The notes beneath the pieces were generated by a model. The model was not told the origin of the DNA. It searched no databases and saw only the letters and a list, made by a program, of their open reading frames with translations. Below, piece after piece: positions 49,035 through 61,899 of a stretch of DNA of 64,000 nucleotides. The position numbers were made by a program, and so were the translations under genes. Numbering within the stretch: the stretch's first letter is position 1; the number at the start of each line of letters is the position of its first letter. This stretch comes from Macrostomum hystrix (Eukaryota; Platyhelminthes; Macrostomidae): NCBI GenBank assembly GCA_950097015.1, contig CATNEN010000008.1, positions 3,534,001 through 3,598,000 of the forward strand. Direction: 5' to 3'.

Positions 49035-50810
49035 TCCCAGATCCTCCAGTTGTAGTCACCCTCCCAGATCCTGAGGTTGCAGTCAGCACCCTCCCAGATC
49101 CTCAGGTTGCTGTCAGCACCCTCCCAGATCCTCAGGTTGCAGTCAGCACCCTCCCAGATCCTCAGGTTGCTGTCAGCACCCTCCCAGATCCTCAGGTTGC
49201 AGTCAGCACCCTCCCAGATCCTCAGGTTGCAGTCAGCACCCTCCCAGATCCTCAGGTTGCTGTCAGCACCCTCCCAGATCCTCAGGTTGCAGTCAGCACC
49301 CTCCCAGATCCTCAGGTTGCTGTCAGCACCCTCCCAGATCCTCAGGTTGCAGTCAGCACCCTCCCAGATCCTCAGGTTGCAGTCAGCACCCTCCCAGATC
49401 CTCAGGTTGCTGTCAGCACCCTCCCAGATCCTCAGGTTGCAGTCAGCACCCTCCCAGATCCTCAGGTTGCAGTCAGCACCCTCCCAGATCCTCAGGTTGC
49501 AGTCAGCACCCTCCCAGATCCTCAGGTTGCAGTCAGCACCCTCCCAGATCCTCAGGTTGCAGTCAGCACCCTCCCAGATCCTCAGGTTGCTGTCAGCACC
49601 CTCCCAGATCCTCAGGTTGCAGTCAGCACCCTCCCAGATCCTCAGGTTGCAGTCAGCACCCTCCCAGATCCGCAGGTTGCAGTCAGCACCCTCCCAGATC
49701 CTCAGGTTGCTGTCAGCACCCTCCCAGATCCTCAGGTTGCTGTCAGCACCCTCCCAGATCCTCAGGTTGCAGCCGACTTCCCAGATACTCAGGTTGCTAT
49801 CAGCACCCTCCCAGATCCTCAGGTTGCAGTCAGCACCCTCCCAGATCCTCAGGTTGCAGTCAGCACCCTCCCAGATCCTCAGGTTGCTGTCAGCACCCTC
49901 CCAGATCCTTAGGTTGCAGTCAGCACCCTCCCAGATCCTCAGGTTGCTGTCAGCACCCTCCCAGATCCTCCAGTTGTAGTCACCCTCCCAGATCCTGAGG
50001 TTGCAGTCAGCACCCTCCCAGATCCTCAGGTTGCTGTCAGCACCCTCCCAGATCCTCAGGTTGCAGTCAGCACCCTCCCAGATCCTCAGGTTGCAGTCAG
50101 CACCCTCCCAGATCCTCAGGTTGCAGTCAGCACACTCCCAGATCCACAGGTTGCTGTCAGCACCCTCCCAGATCCTCAGGTTGCTGTCAGCACCCTCCCA
50201 GATCCTCAGGTTGCAGTCGCCTTCCCAGATCCTCAGGTTGCTGTCACCCTCTTAGATCCCCAAGTTGCAGTCAGCACCCTCCCAGATCCTCAGGTTGCAG
50301 TCAGCACCCTCCCAGATCCTCAGGTTGCAGTCAGCACCCTCCCAGATCCCCAAGTTGCAGTCAGCACCCTCCCAGATCCCCAAGTTGCAGTCAGCACCCT
50401 CCCAGATCCCCAAGTTGCAGTCAGCACCCTCCCAGATCCTCAGGTTGCTGTCAGCACCCTCCCAGATTCTCAGGTTGCTGTCAGCACCCTCCCAGATCCT
50501 TAGGTTGCAGTCAGCACCCTCCCAGATTCTCAGGTTGCTGTCAGCACCCTCCCAGATCCTCAGGTTGCAGTCAGCACACTCCCAGATCCACAGGTTGCTG
50601 TCAGCACCCTCCCAGATCCTCAGGTTGCTGTCAGCACCCTCCCAGATCCTCAGGTTGCTGTCAGCACCCTCCCAGATCCTCAGGTTGCAGTCGCCTTCCC
50701 AGATCCTCAGGTTGCTGTCACCCTCTTAGATCCCCAAGTTGCAGTCAGCACCCTCCCAGATCCTCAGGTTGCAGTCAGCACCCTCCCAGATCCCCAAGTT
50801 GCAGTCAGCC
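49035..50810. repeat. Minisatellite, 30-bp unit, about 59 copies
   Basis: Core ctcccagatcctcaggttgc. Strictly 30-bp period; the t/a variation in ttgc(t/a)gtcagc marks unit types. A distinctive edge sequence (gatcctccagttgtagtca) recurs at about 49040 and 49965, and another (cagtcgccttcccagatcc) at about 50215 and 50688, so long segments of the array were duplicated. Confidence 0.95.
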
Positions 50811-51170
50811 CTATCGAACATTATCAGCTTTGATTCCAGCTAGCAAAAATGATATACTGTAAGCATTTTTTTAATTTGGGTTTTCGAGAAGAACCCGATC
50901 CAGTCGCAAGTGCATCCAGTCATGGCTATAATTAACGCACTAACTAGGTTACTTGTTCGGTTTACTTTTTTACAGAGACTCCTGAATTGCCAGTACATGT
51001 ACGTGTCGTTCTAACCTTCCCTTTTTTGTCAGGTTACGAGTAATTACGATCGTGCATTCTCCTAGGTCTAATAATATCGATTGCAACTGGCTTAGCTAGC
51101 ATGTGGTATGCGAAAATTGATGCCGCGGGATTCCCAGAGTATTGCCGCAAAAATTTCCGTATCTAATGTG
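50811..51170. other. Unique DNA upstream of the TNF-like gene
   Basis: Single-copy DNA; likely promoter-proximal sequence of the downstream gene. Confidence 0.5.
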
Positions 51171-51179
51171 TATATAAAG
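51171..51179 (+). promoter_or_regulatory. TATA box of the TNF-like gene
   Basis: TATATAAAG at about 108 bp upstream of the start codon, suggesting transcription start near 51200 and a 5' UTR of about 75 nt. Motif-based prediction. Confidence 0.55.
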
Positions 51180-51278
51180 TCCGATGCATAAGTAACATTA
51201 ATAAGTAACTCAAGGTTTAACAATAAATAAACGAAAAGCCTTTAACTGCCTGCCAGTCCAGTCTACTCTTTATTCAAC

Positions 51279-52360
51279 ATGAGCGATTCTGTAGAGATAG
51301 ATCAGCAGAGACAGGCGTTTGTAGATTGCCCGGTGACTGAGACAGGTATCCCGCAGGCACCCGGTGCTACCTTGGCGAGTTGGCGGCAGCGCAGACTTTC
51401 AGCGCTGACTGTTGCTGCGCTTCTATTCGTTGCCATTTTCGCTCTGACAACGATGGCGCAGAGAAAGTCACCCGCTGAAGCGTCGCCGCGTCCCGCTGGC
51501 AAGGATTTCCGATTGCCGTCGGTGAGTGGCAAGAATGCTACACACTGAGAGTTTAATCTAAAAGGAGTGCACATTTTAATGCAACTCAAGTCGTGGGTAA
51601 AGCAGGCACTGAATGAGTACATTGCTCCAACTTGTCCGTATCTGTGCATGTGCGCAGTAGTTCTCAAATGGCTAAAAAGCTAGAAAGGTTTTTCTTTTTC
51701 AAAACCTATTCTTGGACAGAGGCAATACGGCCTGGACTTGTCGGGCAAGCTGTACTGCACAAGGGCCGAAAAAGTTAACTGCAGGAACGATGCCACAGGC
51801 TTCGTCACTAAGGGTAAGAGTGCCTCGACTGGGTGCTTTGGAGCAGTATAATTTGTCCACCGGGAAAAACACCCAGAAACCCAGGGAGAACCTTGGGGGG
51901 ATAATTCGCTAGTCTATATAACTAAAATCGACGCTGAAAATGTATCTAAATGATAACTTCCTAATAATCCAATTCTTAACAAACATCTCCCACAGGAACG
52001 AGAAATTTGGGTCCTCTTAAATGCGTCGGCTCGGACTGCTCAAAACCAATGCCTTTCCGTCTCGACCCGTTGGCTGGTCGAGTGTACATTCTTGAGGCCG
52101 GCACCTACCTAGTAAGAGTTCAGGTGGCGGTGAGACCTTTGAATGCGTCGAGTCTGCTGCAGCCAGTCTCCGTCGCGCTGACTGTGGAAGGTAGCAGTGT
52201 GGCGCAGTGCAAGTCGCTAGTCGACTGTTTCGTAGCTCCGGTGCTGCAACTCCGAGCTGGCCAGTGGCTGACTGTGGCTCTGTTCGAGCGAAACCTGGCG
52301 CTAAGCATTCATGCCACCCCCGACTCCACGGTTCTGCAGCTTACTCGAATTGGCGACTGA
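51279..52360 (+). CDS. Type II membrane protein with a divergent TNF-ligand-like domain, three exons
   Basis: Exons 51279-51521, 51720-51813 and 51996-52360 join in frame (phases 0 and 1) to 233 residues. Residues 1-40 are hydrophilic, 41-60 (SALTVAALLFVAIFALTTMA) form a signal-anchor with no cleavage site seen, and the C-terminal about 150 residues are extracellular. There VYILEAGTYLVRVQ fits the classic TNF-family signature at all but one position (Thr where a hydrophobic residue is expected), and the end, DSTVLQLTRI, resembles the last strand of the jelly roll. Cysteines come in pairs (CTRAEKVNC, CVGSDC, CKSLVDC), and NAS is a possible glycosylation site. If a TNF ligand, it would act as a membrane-bound or shed trimer signalling to a TNF receptor. 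The family call rests on topology and this motif, so alternatives remain open. Confidence 0.6.
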
Positions 52361-52734
52361 CTCCATGCAGGCTTCGATGTAATTATTGCTGACTGCTTTC
52401 CCATGTTTGCCCAGCAGCGCTAATGCTCGTATTATCCTAGATAAGCTTGTATGTTTCTAAATTAGTCTGTGCTTGAAAGTGTCTCGGTTTTACAAAAAAA
52501 ATATTCCTAAACGATATTAATATTGTGCAATATAAAGTCAGGGTCTGTTTTTCATCAGGGAACAAACAGTAGCTCGTATTTGGTGCTCTCTACATTCCCT
52601 TCATTATTATTCAGTCTGCAGCATTGTATAAAATATATTTTCTATATTGAAAAACAAAGTTTTAAACAAAATACTGGTGCACTTTGTCTACCTTTTTAAT
52701 CTGCATATATTTTATTTCATTAAGTATTTCTGTT
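52361..52734. other. 3' regions of two convergent genes
   Basis: Holds the 3' UTR of the TNF-like gene. TTTATT at 52711-52716 is AATAAA on the minus strand and could end the IFT27 transcript, which would then include the next array. Confidence 0.4.
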
Positions 52735-53490
52735 GGTACTGTTAGTATTAAGTTATCAGTTGGTACAGTCAGTATGTTCTCAGTTGGTACAGTCAGTATG
52801 TTCTCAGTTGGTACAGTCAGTATGTTCTCAGTTGGTACAGTCAGTATGTTCTCAGTTGGTACAGTCAGTATGTTCTCAGTTGGTACAGTCAGTATGTTCT
52901 CAGTTGGTACAGTCAGTATGTTCTCAGTTGGTACAGTTAGTATGTTCTCAGTTGGTACAGTTAGTATGTTCTCAGTTGGTACAGTCAGTATGTTCTCAGT
53001 TGGTACAGTTAGTATGTTCTCAGTTGGTACAGTTAGTATGTTCTCAGTTGGTACAGTCAGTATGTTCTCAGTTGGTACAGTCAGTATGTTCTCAGTTGGT
53101 ACAGTTAGTATGTTCTCAGTTGGTACAGTTAGTATGTTCTCAGTTGGTACAGTTAGTATGTTCTCAGTTGGTACAGTCAGTATGTTCTCAGTTGGTACAG
53201 TCAGTATGTTCTCAGTTGGTACAGTCAGTATGTTCTCAGTTGGTACAGTCAGTATGTTCTCAGTTGGTACAGTTAGTATGTTCTCAGTTGGTACAGTTAG
53301 TATGTTCTCAGTTGGTACAGTCAGTATGTTCTCAGTTGGTACAGTCAGTATGTTCTCAGTTGGTACAGTTAGTATGTTCTCAGTTGGTACAGTTAGTATG
53401 TTCTCAGTTGGTACAGTCAGTATGTTCTCAGTTGGTACAGTCAGTATGTTCTCAGTTGGTACAGTTTGTATGTTCTCAGTTGGCACTTCA
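52735..53490. repeat. Minisatellite, 24-bp unit, about 31 copies
   Basis: Core agttggtacagtcagtatgt. Almost the only variation is gtcagt versus gttagt, which makes this one of the most homogeneous arrays in the window. Its right edge is about 35 bp from the IFT27 stop. Open frames on both strands are repeat by-products. Confidence 0.95.
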
Positions 53491-53524
53491 GTGGGTTCTT
53501 CGGTGATAAATATCTCTTGACAGC

Positions 53525-54800
53525 TCAGTTGACCAGGTCGCTAATCTGGGCGCATCTGTCGGCGTACAGATCTGCAAAGCGTCTGGCCAACTCCAGGAAC
53601 GGCAGGTCAACTCCGTGACCCTCCTTTGCCGACGCTTCGAAGTACATCAGACCGGCCGACTGGGCCAGCTCCTGGCCCTGGCTCGGCGTCACAATGCGTC
53701 GATTTTCGAGATCAGATTTTAGCGCCACGAGAGCCGTTGGTATCGGGGTGGTCTGTCAGCAATGAGAAATGAGAATGCTTTCGCGCTATAAGAAACGGCA
53801 TAACACGGCACTCAGACACTCAGACACACAACCCGTCCCAATGGAACAAACAGGCTCTCAAAGACACTCAGACACACAACCCGTCACAATGGAACAAACA
53901 GCTCTCAAAGACACTCAGACACACAACCCGTCCCAATGGAACAAACAGCTCTCAAAGACACTCAGACACACAACCCGTCCCAATGGAACAAACAGGCTCT
54001 CAAAGACACTCAGACACACAACCCGTCACAATGGAACAAACAGCTCTCAAAGACACTCAGACACACAACCCGTCACAATGGAACAAACAGCTCTCAAAGA
54101 CACTCAGACACACAACCCGTCACAATGGAACAAACAGCTCTCAAAGACACTCAGACACACAACCCGTCACAATGGAACAAACAGCTCTCAAAGACACTCA
54201 GACACACAACCCGTCACAATGGAACAAACAGCTCTCAAAGACACTCAGACACACAACCCGTCACAATGGAACAAACAGGCCTCAAAAACGTCAAACCGAC
54301 AGCCGCTACTCCTGTCCCACCATCTGCTGCTGTCCCGCCTGATCCCGCTGCTTCTGCTGCGTCGGTGGAGGCCGCTTCAAATGGGTGCCGCGACCTCGCT
54401 CAACCAGCCTGGGCAGGCGCGTCAGCCAGTGCTGGCACCTGGTTAGCGAGGCCTCACTCGTGACGTCATAGGCCAGCAGGCACAGATCCGGGCACTCCGC
54501 GTGGCTCTCGACAGTCTCGGCGTAGGCGTCCTGTCCAGCGCAGTCGTAGATGTGCAGCTCAACCTGCACCTGATGCTGCTGCTGCTGTTGCAGCTGCAAT
54601 TGATGCTGCTCAGATAGTCGACTGCTCAACGGAGCACTTTGGGACGGAGTAACGGACTTCACCAACAGCTCAACGCCGGTGGTCATGTTGTAGTTCTTGG
54701 GGAAGTGCTGACCGTCAGAGTGGAAGGCCTGCACTAGGGAGCTCTTGCCAACTGCCGCGTCGCCAAGGACGACAGTTTTGGCTCGCAGAAGCAGAGGCAT
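53525..54800 (-). CDS. IFT27: Intraflagellar transport protein 27, Rab-like GTPase, two exons
   Basis: IFT27 is the small GTPase of the IFT-B complex (pairs with IFT25) and helps export BBSome and Hedgehog components from cilia. Minus-strand exons: 54800-54321 and 53752-53525, phase 0, giving 235 residues (human 186). The P-loop GDAAVGKSS spans 13-21; SDGQHFPKNYNMTTGVELLV matches the IFT27-specific stretch after it; G3 is DCAGQ; G5 is EASAKE. Relative to the family it has a Gln-rich insert between the strands before G3 and a basic/Gln-rich insert before the splice. The G4 motif reads ALKSD instead of NKxD. The intron (53753-54320) is mostly a 47-bp array. The exact donor could differ, since the exon end is low-complexity. 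Confidence 0.92.
53800..54292. repeat. Minisatellite in the IFT27 intron, 47-bp unit
   Basis: About ten copies with core gacactcagacacacaaccc; variants cgtcccaatgg and cgtcacaatgg. Confidence 0.93.
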
Positions 54801-55180
54801 TTTTACCTATCTTCTAGGAGAGCAAGACCGTAGTGGGCCTCAACGACAGAATTAAGGCTCACAACTTTTTATCCCAGTCTGAAAGCAATCTCTTCCCAGT
54901 CTCTCTCTTCCCATTCCAGAATCTTTTTGTTCCTGAACTTGTTGCTAATTCCCTAACCCTTATCCTAAATCTTCTCTGAATAACGCACATCTGGAGTACA
55001 TTGTCACATTGCAGGGTTATTCTTGCGAATTAAAATGGGAGTGAATATTTCTTGCCTTTTCTATTCCATCGCTTTGGTGCCTTTGTTTCTTTCTTTGTAG
55101 AGGAGTGTAAACTTTGCAATGGCTAAACATTGCGTACAGCACTCACTCTCCCACAACTAATATTCTCATTTCTCCCACCA
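54801..55180. other. Upstream region of IFT27
   Basis: Unique pyrimidine-rich DNA with the IFT27 5' UTR and promoter. No motif assigned. Confidence 0.45.
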
Positions 55181-55184
55181 CAAT

Positions 55185-58100
55185 TCCACTTACAACCCCA
55201 CCAGCCATCCCCGCTCCCACCACTAATCCCATCTCCCACCACTAATCCCCTCTCCTAACACTAATCCCCTCTCCGACCGCTAATCCACTCTCGCACCACT
55301 AATCCACTCTCCCACCACCAATCCACTATCGCACGTCTAATCCACTCTCCCACACCACTAATCCCCTCTCGCACCACTAATCCACTCTGGCATCACTAAT
55401 CCACTCTCCCACCACCAATCCACTATCGCACGTCTAATCCACTCTCCCACACCACTAATCCCCTCTCGCACCACTAATCCACTCTGGCATCACTAATCCA
55501 CTCATCCATCACTAATCCACTCATCCATCACTAATCCACTCATCCATCACTAATCCACTCATCCATCACTAATCCACTCATCCATCACTAATCCACTCAT
55601 CCATCACTAATCCACTCATCCATCACTAATCCACTCATCCATCACTAATTCACTCTCCCAACACTAATCCACTCATCCATCACTAATCCACTCTGGCATC
55701 ACTAATCCACTCATCCATCACTAATCCACTCATCCATCACTAATCCACTCATCCATCACTAATCCACTCATCCATCACTAATTCACTCATCCATCACTAA
55801 TCCACTCATCCATCACTAATTCACTCATCCATCACTAATCCACTCATCCATCACTAATTCACTCATCCATCACTAATCCACTCATCCATCACTAATTCAC
55901 TCATCCATCACTAATCCACTCATCCATCACTAATTCACTCATCCATCACTAATCCACTCATCCATCACTAATTCACTCATCCATCACTAATCCACTCATC
56001 CATCACTAATCCACTCATCCATCACTAATCCACTCATCCATCACTAATCCACTCATCCATCACTAATTCACTCTCCCAACACTAATCCACTCATCCATCA
56101 CTAATCCACTCATCCATCACTAATCCACTCATCCATCACTAATCCACTCATCCATCACTAATTCACTCATCCATCACTAATCCACTCATCCATCACTAAT
56201 TCACTCATCCATCACTAATCCACTCATCCATCACTAATTCACTCATCCATCACTAATCCACTCATCCATCACTAATTCACTCATCCATCACTAATCCACT
56301 CATCCATCACTAATCCACTCATCCATCACTAATCCACTCATCCATCACTAATCCACTCATCCATCACTAATTCACTCTCCCAACACTAATCCACTCATCC
56401 ATCACTAATCCACTCATCCATCACTAATCCACTCATCCATCACTAATCCACTCATCCATCACTAATCCACTCATCCATCACTAATTCACTCATCCATCAC
56501 TAATCCACTCATCCATCACTAATTCACTCATCCATCACTAATCCACTCATCCATCACTAATCCACTCATCCATCACTAATCCACTCATCCATCACTAATC
56601 CACTCATCCATCACTAATTCACTCATCCATCACTAATCCACTCATCCATCACTAATCCACTCATCCATCACTAATCCACTCATCCATCACTAATCCACTC
56701 ATCCATCACTAATTCACTCATCCATCACTAATTCACTCATCCATCACTAATCCACTCATCCATCACTAATTCACTCATCCATCACTAATCCACTCATCCA
56801 TCACTAATCCACTCATCCATCACTAATCCACTCATCCATCACTAATCCACTCATCCATCACTAATTCACTCTCCCAACACTAATCCACTCATCCATCACT
56901 AATCCACTCATCCATCACTAATCCACTCATCCATCACTAATCCACTCATCCATCACTAATCCACTCATCCATCACTAATTCACTCTCCAACACTAATCCA
57001 CTCATCCATCACTAATTCACTCTCCCAACACTAATCCACTCATCCATCACTAATCCACTCATCCATCACTAATTCACTCTCCCAACACTAATCCACTCAT
57101 CCATCACTAATTCACTCTCCCAACACTAATCCACTCATCCATCACTAATTCACTCTCCCAACACTAATCCACTCATCCATCACTAATTCACTCTCCCAAC
57201 ACTAATCCACTCATCCATCACTAATTCACTCTCCCAACACTAATCCACTCATCCATCACTAATTCACTCATCCATCACTAATTCACTCTCCCAACACTAA
57301 TCCACTCATCCATCACTAATTCACTCTCCCAACACTAATCCACTCATCCATCACTAATTCACTCTCCCAACACTAATCCACTCATCCATCACTAATCCAC
57401 TCATCCATCACTAATTCACTCTCCCAACACTAATCCACTCATCCATCACTAATTCACTCTCCCAACACTAATCCACTCATCCATCACTAATTCACTCTCC
57501 CAACACTAATCCACTCATCCATCACTAATTCACTCTCCCAACACTAATCCACTCATCCATCACTAATCCACTCATCCATCACTAATCCACTCATCCATCA
57601 CTAATCCACTCATCCATCACTAATCCACTCATCCATCACTAATTCACTCTCCCAACACTAATCCACTCATCCATCACTAATTCACTCTCCCAACACTAAT
57701 CCACTCATCCATCACTAATTCACTCTCCCAACACTAATCCACTCATCCATCACTAATCCACTCATCCATCACTAATCCACTCATCCATCACTAATCCACT
57801 CATCCATCACTAATCCACTCATCCATCACTAATTCACTCTCCCAACACTAATCCACTCATCCATCACTAATTCACTCTCCCAACACTAATTCACTCATCC
57901 ATCACTAATTCACTCATCCATCACTAATTCACTCTCCCAACACTAATCCACTCATCCATCACTAATTCACTCTCCCAACACTAATCCACTCATCCATCAC
58001 TAATTCACTCTCCCAACACTAATCCACTCATCCATCACTAATCCACTCATCCATCACTAATTCACTCTCCCAACACTAATCCACTCATCCATCACTAATC

Positions 58101-60755
58101 CACTCATCCATCACTAATCCACTCATCCATCACTAATCCACTCATCCATCACTAATCCACTCATCCATCACTAATCCACTCATCCATCACTAATCCACTC
58201 ATCCATCACTAATCCACTCATCCATCACTAATTCACTCTCCCAACACTAATCCACTCATCCATCACTAATTCACTCTCCCAACACTAATCCACTCATCCA
58301 TCACTAATCCACTCATCCATCACAAATCCACTCATCCATCACTAATCCACTCATCCATCACTAATTCACTCATCCATCACTAATCCACTCATCCATCACT
58401 AATCCACTCATCCATCACTAATTCACTCTCCCAACACTAATCCACTCATCCATCACTAATCCACTCATCCATCACTAATTCACTCTCCCAACACTAATCC
58501 ACTCATCCATCACTAATTCACTCTCCCAACACTAATCCACTCATCCATCACTAATCCACTCTCCCAACACTAATCCACTCATCCATCACTAATCCACTCA
58601 TCCATCACTAATCCACTCATCCATCACTAATCCACTCATCCATCACTAATCCACTCATCCATCACTAATCCACTCATCCATCACTAATCCACTCATCCAT
58701 CACTAATCCACTCATCCATCACTAATCCACTCATCCATCACTAATCCACTCATCCATCACTAATCCACTCATCCATCACTAATCCACTCATCCATCACTA
58801 ATCCACTCTCCCAACACTAATCCACTCATCCATCACTAATTCACTCTCCCAACACTAATCCACTCATCCATCACTAATCCACTCATCCATCACTAATCCA
58901 CTCATCCATCACTAATCCACTCATCCATCACTAATCCACTCATCCATCACTAATTCACTCATCCAACACTAATCCACTCATCCATCACTAATTCACTCTC
59001 CCAACACTAATCCACTCATCCATCACTAATTCACTCTCCCAACACTAATTCACTCATCCATCACTAATCCACTCTCCCAACACTAATTCACTCATCCATC
59101 ACTAATTCACTCATCCAACACTAATCCACTCTCCCAACACTAATTCACTCATCCATCACTAATCCACTCATCCATCACTAATCCACTCATCCAACACTAA
59201 TCCACTCATCCATCACTAATTCACTCTCCCAACACTAATTCACTCATCCATCACTAATCCACTCTCCCAACACTAATCCACTCATCCATCACTAATTCAC
59301 TCATCCATCACTAATCCACTCTCCCAACACTAATTCACTCATCCATCACTAATCCACTCATCCATCACTAATCCACTCATCCATCACTAATCCACTCATC
59401 CAACACTAATCCACTCATCCATCACTAATTCACTCTCCCAACACTAATTCACTCATCCAACACTAATTCACTCATCCATCACCAATCCACTCATCCATCA
59501 CTAATCCACTCATCCATCACTAATCCACTCATCCAACACTAATCCACTCATCCATCACTAATTCACTCTCCCAACACTAATTCACTCATCCATCACTAAT
59601 CCACTCATCCATCACTAATCCACTCATCCATCACTAATTCACTCTCCCAACACTAATCCACTCATCCATCACTAATCCACTCATCCATCACTAATCCACT
59701 CATCCATCACTAATCCACTCATCCATCACTAATTCACTCTCCCAACACTAATTCACTCATCCATCACTAATCCACTCATCCATCACTAATCCACTCATCC
59801 ATCACTAATTCACTCTCCCAACACTAATTCACTCATCCAACACTAATTCACTCATCCATCACCAATCCACTCATCCATCACTAATTCACTCATCCATCAC
59901 CAATTCACTCATCCATCACTAATTCACTCATCCATCACTAATCCACTCTCCCAACACTAATTCACTCATCCATCACTAATCCACTCATCCATCACCAATC
60001 CACTCATCCATCACTAATTCACTCATCCATCACAAATCCACTCATCCATCACTAATCCACTCATCCATCACTAATCCACTCATCCATCACTAATCCACTC
60101 ATCCATCACTAATTCACTCTCCCAACACTAATCCACTCATCCATCACTAATCCACTCATCCATCACTAATTCACTCTCCCAACACTAATCCACTCATCCA
60201 TCACTAATCCACTCATCCATCACTAATTCACTCTCCCAACACTAATCCACTCATCCATCACTAATTCACTCTCCCATCACTAATCCACTCATCCATCACT
60301 AATCCACTCATCCATCACTAATCCACTCATCCATCACTAATCCACTCATCCATCACTAATCCACTCATCCATCACTAATTCACTCTCCCAACACTAATCC
60401 ACTCATCCATCACTAATCCACTCTCCCAACACTAATCCACTCATCCATCACTAATTCACTCTCCCATCACTAATCCACTCATCCATCACTAATCCACTCA
60501 TCCATCACTAATCCACTCATCCATCACTAATTCACTCTCCCAACACTAATCCACTCATCCATCACTAATTCACTCTCCCATCACTAATCCACTCATCCAT
60601 CACTAATCCACTCATCCATCACTAATCCACTCATCCATCACTAATCCACTCATCCAACACTAATCCACTCTCGCACTACTAATTCACTCTCCCAACACTA
60701 ATCCACTCTCCCATCACTAATCCACTCTCCCAACACTAATCCCCTCTCGCACAAC
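55185..60755. repeat. Large 19-bp satellite, about 290 copies, two unit types
   Basis: Two 19-bp types dominate: actaatccactcatccatc and actaattcactctcccaac, interspersed in recurring strings. The edges (55185-55500 and 60655-60755) carry older, diverged types such as cccaccactaat and tcgcaccactaat. The array is therefore homogenised in the centre and degenerate at its margins. No coding content: the 19-bp period shifts frame, and stops are frequent. Confidence 0.97.
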
Positions 60756-60838
60756 AATTTCTTTAGTGACTTTGATTTTTATATTGACGGCTGAATTAAA
60801 AAAATTGACCTCTTAAAGGCGACTGGGAAATCAATCGG

Positions 60839-60844
60839 TTTATT
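60839..60844 (-). terminator. Candidate poly(A) signal of PLAC8-like gene 1
   Basis: AATAAA on the minus strand, about 105 bp downstream of the stop codon at 60947. Confidence 0.5.
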
Positions 60845-60946
60845 TTAAATGAAAAATCATATAGAATATTTAACGCTATAAAATTTCTTTTTTTGTGTCA
60901 GGAATGTTAGCAAAACTAAATTCCAAGAACCTCAGAGTCAGTTTGA

Positions 60947-61413
60947 TCACTGAATCCGGAAGGCCGGCTTTCCCGTCACGCGCTCGATGTAGTCCAGCTC
61001 GCGCTTCATCTGGCACAGGGCGCACGGCAGCGAGCAGCCGCTGGTGACGCAACAGTCGTCGATGGCTCCTCCGGCGATGCCGTGGGCGGCCCTCAGCTTG
61101 GTCCGATAGACCAGCGGGGCCGAGTGCCCGCACATGGCCAAGCAGATGGGCGCGCAGCAGCTCTCGCCCAGCCGAGGTGACAGGCAGCAGCACAGGTAGC
61201 AGGGCGCGCACCAGGCCACCAGGCAGCAGGAGCTCATGTCCTCGCAGCAGCCGCAGAGGCTGGTCGACCAGGTGCGAGGTCCGGGCTCGGCCGGCTGATT
61301 GGTGACTATGTTGGTCAGGTTCACCATGATGTGATGCCCGCTTGCTGTCTGCTGGTTGTAGCCCATCCTGTAAGGATCCGATGCGGCTGATGGTGGCTGC
61401 TGCTGCATCACCC

Positions 61414-61458
<45 letters not shown>

Positions 61459-61507
61459 TATCATCCTGATCGTACTTTGGCGGACTCGCATAATTGTACT
61501 CGGCCAT
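60947..61507 (-). CDS. PLAC8-family cysteine-rich protein, copy 1
   Basis: A 186-residue protein in one open exon. The N-terminus has a PPKY motif, a Gln run of about 15 and DPYRMGYN. The C-terminal PLAC8 domain is dense in cysteine (CCEDMSSCCLVAWCAPCYLC, then LYRT-like LVYRTKLRAAHGIAGG) and ends CALCQMKRELDYIE, the family's CxLCQxKR motif. PLAC8/cornifelin/FWL proteins act at membranes in varied roles such as metal handling and cell-size control; no specific role can be assigned. The 346 bp encoding most of the domain are identical to copy 2. It ends FRIQ and stop. Confidence 0.93.
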
Positions 61508-61898
61508 AATTTACTCTCCGAATGGGTGTTAGTAAATAGATTTATTTTCACTACGCCTCATATATAGATCTTTGAATTGCGCCAAATAAACAGATTTTAT
61601 AAGCATTCAATTTGAGTGTCGTTTCTTAGAACTTACCAAGATTTCTAAGAAATCTGTGCGCTTTACCGTTTCGCTTTCTCTTTGGTCCAGAAGATAGTAT
61701 CGGATCTGTGCTCTTATCTGTGTGCAGGCAGCTTAACGAATAGCTGATTAGTGTAAGCTTCACTGTGTTGTAGCAGTTGTGCTAAAAACACAGACAACTG
61801 GCCCCATGTCACCTACTTATCTACCCGTTGCATTCGCTTTTATTTTCGATTTTTATTGCTGAATGTGTTTACTCACCGGAAGCAGCCCGCTAATGTGC
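61508..61898. other. Upstream region of PLAC8-like gene 1
   Basis: Unique AT-rich DNA; probable 5' UTR and promoter. No similarity to the region upstream of copy 2 was seen. Confidence 0.45.
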
Positions 61899-61899
61899 T

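Noticed and set aside
52662-53520. Three overlapping open frames over 250 codons at the 24-bp array
   Set aside because: Homogeneous minisatellite, open in both directions by period only.
55185-60755. CRISPR-like direct repeats
   Set aside because: Units are contiguous 19-mers without unique spacers, in a eukaryotic genome.
61000-61415. 179-codon alternative frame over PLAC8 copy 1
   Set aside because: Shadow frame of the cysteine-rich gene, generated by its GC-rich codon usage; the same shadow appears at copy 2.
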